This document shows, one piece after another, positions 5,758 through 6,128 of a DNA stretch of 6,128 bases; the stretch's first letter is position 1; each line of letters begins with the position of its first letter. Source of the DNA: Planctomycetota bacterium. GTDB lineage: Bacteria; Planctomycetota; UBA1135; GCA-002686595. The translations under genes and the position numbers were made by a program. The stretch is taken from contig JARGOW010000122.1 of the NCBI GenBank assembly GCA_029212955.1, positions 2,588 to 8,715 on the forward strand. Direction: 5' to 3'. The notes below the pieces were generated by a model. The model saw only the letters and a list, made by a program, of their open reading frames with translations, had not been told where the DNA came from and did not search any database.

Positions 5758-6128
5758 ATGAGCCTATCCCTTTCTTCCCTCTGGGGCCTCGCGGCCGTCG
5801 TCTGGCGCCACGTCAAAGGTCGTTGGTGTGCGTTTCGCTATGGTGTGCTCGGTCGCCATCAAATCGGAAAACGCCTTCTGGTCGATGGAGGGTTGGTGAT
5901 CCGTGGTCCCGGTCGCGTCATCATTGGCGATTACGTGAATTGCGGAAATCGGGTGACCCTGTACACGGACCACGCGGATGCGGTCATTCGAATCGGAGAC
6001 CATACTTTTTTGAACGGTCCCCGCTTTTCCTGCGGCAAGGAGATCACGATAGGTTCAGGGTGCATCTTGGCCGATTGCCGTATCCTCGACTCGGACTACC
6101 ACAACATCGATCCCGATCGGCGTGAAGA
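5758..6128 (+). CDS. Left-handed beta-helix acyltransferase (WbbJ/maltose O-acetyltransferase type), 3' end cut by window
   Basis: The frame stays open to the right edge, giving 123 residues of an incomplete protein. After a short N-terminal helix (about 8-30, WGLAAVVWRHVKGRW) come hexapeptide-repeat turns: IRGPGRVIIGDYVNCGNRV (48-66), AVIRIGDHTFLN (75-86) and ITIGSGCILADCRI (96-109). These lead to DSDYHNID (111-118), whose His115 matches the catalytic His of this acyltransferase family. Members transfer acetyl or other acyl groups from acyl-CoA to sugars. In this setting the likely target is an O-antigen or exopolysaccharide sugar. An in-frame ATG at 5731 would add nine residues; neither start has a Shine-Dalgarno sequence, and 5758 is chosen because the family-like sequence begins just after it. 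The frame is open back to a stop at 5575-5577. The C-terminal half lies outside the window. Confidence 0.88.
   Translation, partial: MSLSLSSLWGLAAVVWRHVKGRWCAFRYGVLGRHQIGKRLLVDGGLVIRGPGRVIIGDYVNCGNRVTLYTDHADAVIRIGDHTFLNGPRFSCGKEITIGSGCILADCRILDSDYHNIDPDRRE

Noticed and set aside
5373..6125. Plus-strand open frame of 250 codons overlapping GT9 and the acyltransferase
   Set aside because: It crosses the GT9 start on the opposite strand and runs out of frame through the acyltransferase. The translation is Arg-rich and lacks motifs.

Overview
This is a GC-rich bacterial window from a cell-surface polysaccharide locus. Three complete genes lie on the minus strand, and one gene on the plus strand is cut off by the right edge. 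From left to right they are: a large outer-surface lipoprotein with three N-x7-W-x7-W beta-sandwich repeats, a LamG-like domain and a C-terminal right-handed beta-helix (52-2664, minus); a sugar-phosphate transferase of the bacterial sugar transferase (PglC/WcaJ catalytic domain) family with an unusual N-terminal GGDEF-like domain (3134-4294, minus); a glycosyltransferase family 9 (heptosyltransferase-like) enzyme (4548-5564, minus); and the first 123 codons of a left-handed beta-helix acyltransferase of the WbbJ type (5758 to the right edge, plus).

The lipobox signal peptide and the heptosyltransferase-type enzyme point to a diderm (Gram-negative) bacterium. The GC content, the near absence of Shine-Dalgarno sequences and the multidomain beta-sandwich/LamG/beta-helix lipoprotein remind me of Planctomycetota or a neighbouring phylum. 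That placement is an inference from style, not from a marker gene.

The genes fit together as surface glycan assembly. The sugar transferase would load the first sugar-phosphate onto a lipid carrier at the inner membrane. The GT9 enzyme would add a sugar from an activated nucleotide donor. The acyltransferase would acetylate a sugar. The lipoprotein would sit outside and bind or process glycan. Gene order is consistent with GT9 and the sugar transferase being read together, with a strong intrinsic terminator just after the sugar transferase (3082-3105). The lipoprotein has its own long upstream region.

The two most interesting signals are these. First, the GGDEF-like domain of the sugar transferase has lost its active-site motif (DGKHL in place of GGDEF) yet keeps an RxxD exactly five residues upstream, the position of the c-di-GMP inhibitory site, which suggests direct second-messenger control of the glycan-initiating enzyme. 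Second, the regions upstream of the sugar transferase and of the lipoprotein share an ordered set of sequence blocks (CTAAAA, ATGTG, GATTGACCG, CAATAG), which suggests that the two genes use a common promoter or operator. No RNA genes, CRISPR arrays, insertion sequences or integrase sites were seen.
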